This document shows positions 63,029 to 64,000 of a DNA stretch of 64,000 bases, piece by piece. A model generated the notes under the pieces. That model made no database searches. It was not told the DNA's origin and was given only the letters and a program-made list of their open reading frames with translations. The stretch is from Burkholderia sp. WP9. Lineage in GTDB: Bacteria > Pseudomonadota > Gammaproteobacteria > Burkholderiales > Burkholderiaceae. The position numbers were made by a program, and so were the translations under genes. Where the stretch lies: NCBI RefSeq assembly GCF_900104795.1, contig NZ_FNTG01000001.1, forward strand, positions 4,526,001-4,590,000, in the 5' to 3' direction. Position 1 is the first letter of the stretch; the number at the start of each line of letters is the position of its first letter.

Positions 63029-64000
63029 ATGATTCATCAACCGTCCGTGGCCACCAACTCCGCCGAGCAGGCCATCGCCGCGCGTATCGCCGCCGCCATG
63101 CCGACCTTGACGCCGATTCATCGGCGCATGGGCGAATACGTGCTGGCCAATCTGTTTCGCGCGGCGACCATGCGGATCGACGAACTGGCCAGCGTGGTCG
63201 GCGCGTCGGTGGCGACGGCGAATCGCTTCGCCCGCGCGCTCGGTTTCGACGGCTATCCGCAGTTTCGCGAGGCGCTGGTTCGTGGCTTCGAGGCGACGCT
63301 CGCACCCGTCGAGCGTTTGCGCAGTGCGCAGGAGTCGCTCGCAGCCGGTGACGACGTGGTCGACGCGTCGCTCGAACAGGCCGCCAATAACCTGCACGCC
63401 ACCCGCACGGCAATCGACAGCGTCGCGGCCGAAGCCGCCGTCGAAGCGATCATCGCCGCGCGCCGCGTATTCGTGCTCGGCTACGGCGCGAGCGCGTTCC
63501 TCGCGGGCCTGATGGAACACGGGTTGATGCCGTATCACGACAACGTGCAGTCGCTCGCGCTGATGGGCGGACCTTCGCATGCCGCGCGGCGTCTGTTTGC
63601 CTGCAACGAGGGCGATCTGGTGATCGGCATCGCGTTTCCGCGCTATGTCGAAGACACGATCGAGCTCGCGCATCGCGCGGCAGGCCGTGGCGCTCGCGTG
63701 CTCGCGCTGACCGACAGTCCGCGCTCGCCGCTCGCGCAATTCGCCGACCTCTCGCTCTACATCCGCGCGGATCGGCGGCTCGCGGCGAACGCCGATTCGG
63801 CCGTGCTCGCCGTCATCGAAGCACTGTGCGACGCGGTGGCGTATCGGGCCAAACGCTCGGTGAAAGCCGCCGCCGAAGTCAGCGAATTCCTGCTGCCGTG
63901 GCTTGTCGACCCGCAAGCCGAATCCGCCGGCACGAACGCACGGCCCGCGCGCAACGCGACGCGAACCACTCGAACCACTCGAACCGCCCGTACTACTCGC
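63029..64000 (+). CDS. RpiR-family (HTH-SIS) transcriptional regulator, 3' end outside window
   Basis: 324 residues are visible, with no stop. Residues ~10-85 are the RpiR helix-turn-helix (PIHRRMGEYVLAN, RIDELASVVGASVATANRFA, FDGYPQFREALVRGF), and ~110-270 a SIS sugar-phosphate-binding domain (VFVLGYGASAFLAG, GDLVIGIAFPRYVEDTIELA, ALTDSPRSPLAQFAD). SIS regulators sense phosphosugars or related metabolites. The end has an odd Arg/Thr-rich tail of ACTCGA-like repeats (ATRTTRTTRTARTTR) that continues past the edge. An AT-rich inverted repeat precedes the gene. Confidence 0.9.
   Translation, partial: MIHQPSVATNSAEQAIAARIAAAMPTLTPIHRRMGEYVLANLFRAATMRIDELASVVGASVATANRFARALGFDGYPQFREALVRGFEATLAPVERLRSAQESLAAGDDVVDASLEQAANNLHATRTAIDSVAAEAAVEAIIAARRVFVLGYGASAFLAGLMEHGLMPYHDNVQSLALMGGPSHAARRLFACNEGDLVIGIAFPRYVEDTIELAHRAAGRGARVLALTDSPRSPLAQFADLSLYIRADRRLAANADSAVLAVIEALCDAVAYRAKRSVKAAAEVSEFLLPWLVDPQAESAGTNARPARNATRTTRTTRTARTTR

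Overview
The window is GC-rich, densely packed bacterial chromosome. Gene content and order point to a betaproteobacterium of the Burkholderiaceae, most likely Paraburkholderia or Burkholderia: cspD-like/clpS/clpA, ribF/ileS/lspA/coaBC/dut, nadB/nadA/nadC, rpmB/rpmG/radC and a livKHMGF operon, all with proteins typical of that group. This assignment is inferred from gene families and order; no database search was possible. I see no rRNA, tRNA, CRISPR array or prophage. One complete insertion sequence is present.

Layout. (1) 1-8.2 kb, metabolic and accessory: a truncated MocR-type regulator divergent from a DUF2917 gene; a citrate-synthase-like enzyme fused to an N-terminal helix-turn-helix, divergent from a CoA-transferase whose halves appear in swapped order, with an AATCAA/TTGATT operator array between them; a GntR/UTRA regulator divergent from an aldo-keto reductase; a Rap1a/Tai-like secreted protein; and a Gly/Ser repeat protein. 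(2) 8.6-16.3 kb: a four-gene peptide-type ABC importer operon (Tat-exported binding protein, two permeases, fused double ATPase), then a two-gene cupin and Ni/Co transporter operon. (3) 16.4-23 kb: a stand-alone EF-G gene preceded by a 19-bp tandem repeat, a DUF192 protein, a small Ala/Lys/His-rich exported protein, an RluE-type pseudouridine synthase divergent from icd, and a cold-shock gene. (4) 23.5-30.7 kb: clpS-clpA, then an accessory patch with an 836-residue protein of unknown function (beta-rich front, barrel-like back) and an intact IS1380-like element with perfect inverted repeats and a 5-bp target duplication. (5) 30.8-50.2 kb, housekeeping: dut, a flavin monooxygenase-like gene, coaBC, lspA, ileS, ribF, purN, an RNA m5C methyltransferase, an MscS channel, a fatty-acid desaturase, NAD synthesis, ribosomal proteins L28/L33, radC, an FKBP and ispH. 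(6) 50.7-64 kb: a branched-chain amino-acid ABC operon, GNAT plus acetylornithine-type aminotransferase, a ferredoxin-type reductase, an atypical SDR ending in an octamer repeat, an RsuA-type pseudouridine synthase, an MFS exporter and a truncated RpiR-type regulator with a long-armed inverted repeat in front.

Most of the window is conserved core genome. The least explained material is the HTH-citrate synthase/permuted CoA-transferase pair, the large protein at 26235-28745 beside the insertion sequence, and several palindromic control sites (near 1.3, 3.0, 21.05, 41.74 and 62.95 kb) whose regulators are only partly suggested by the neighbouring genes.
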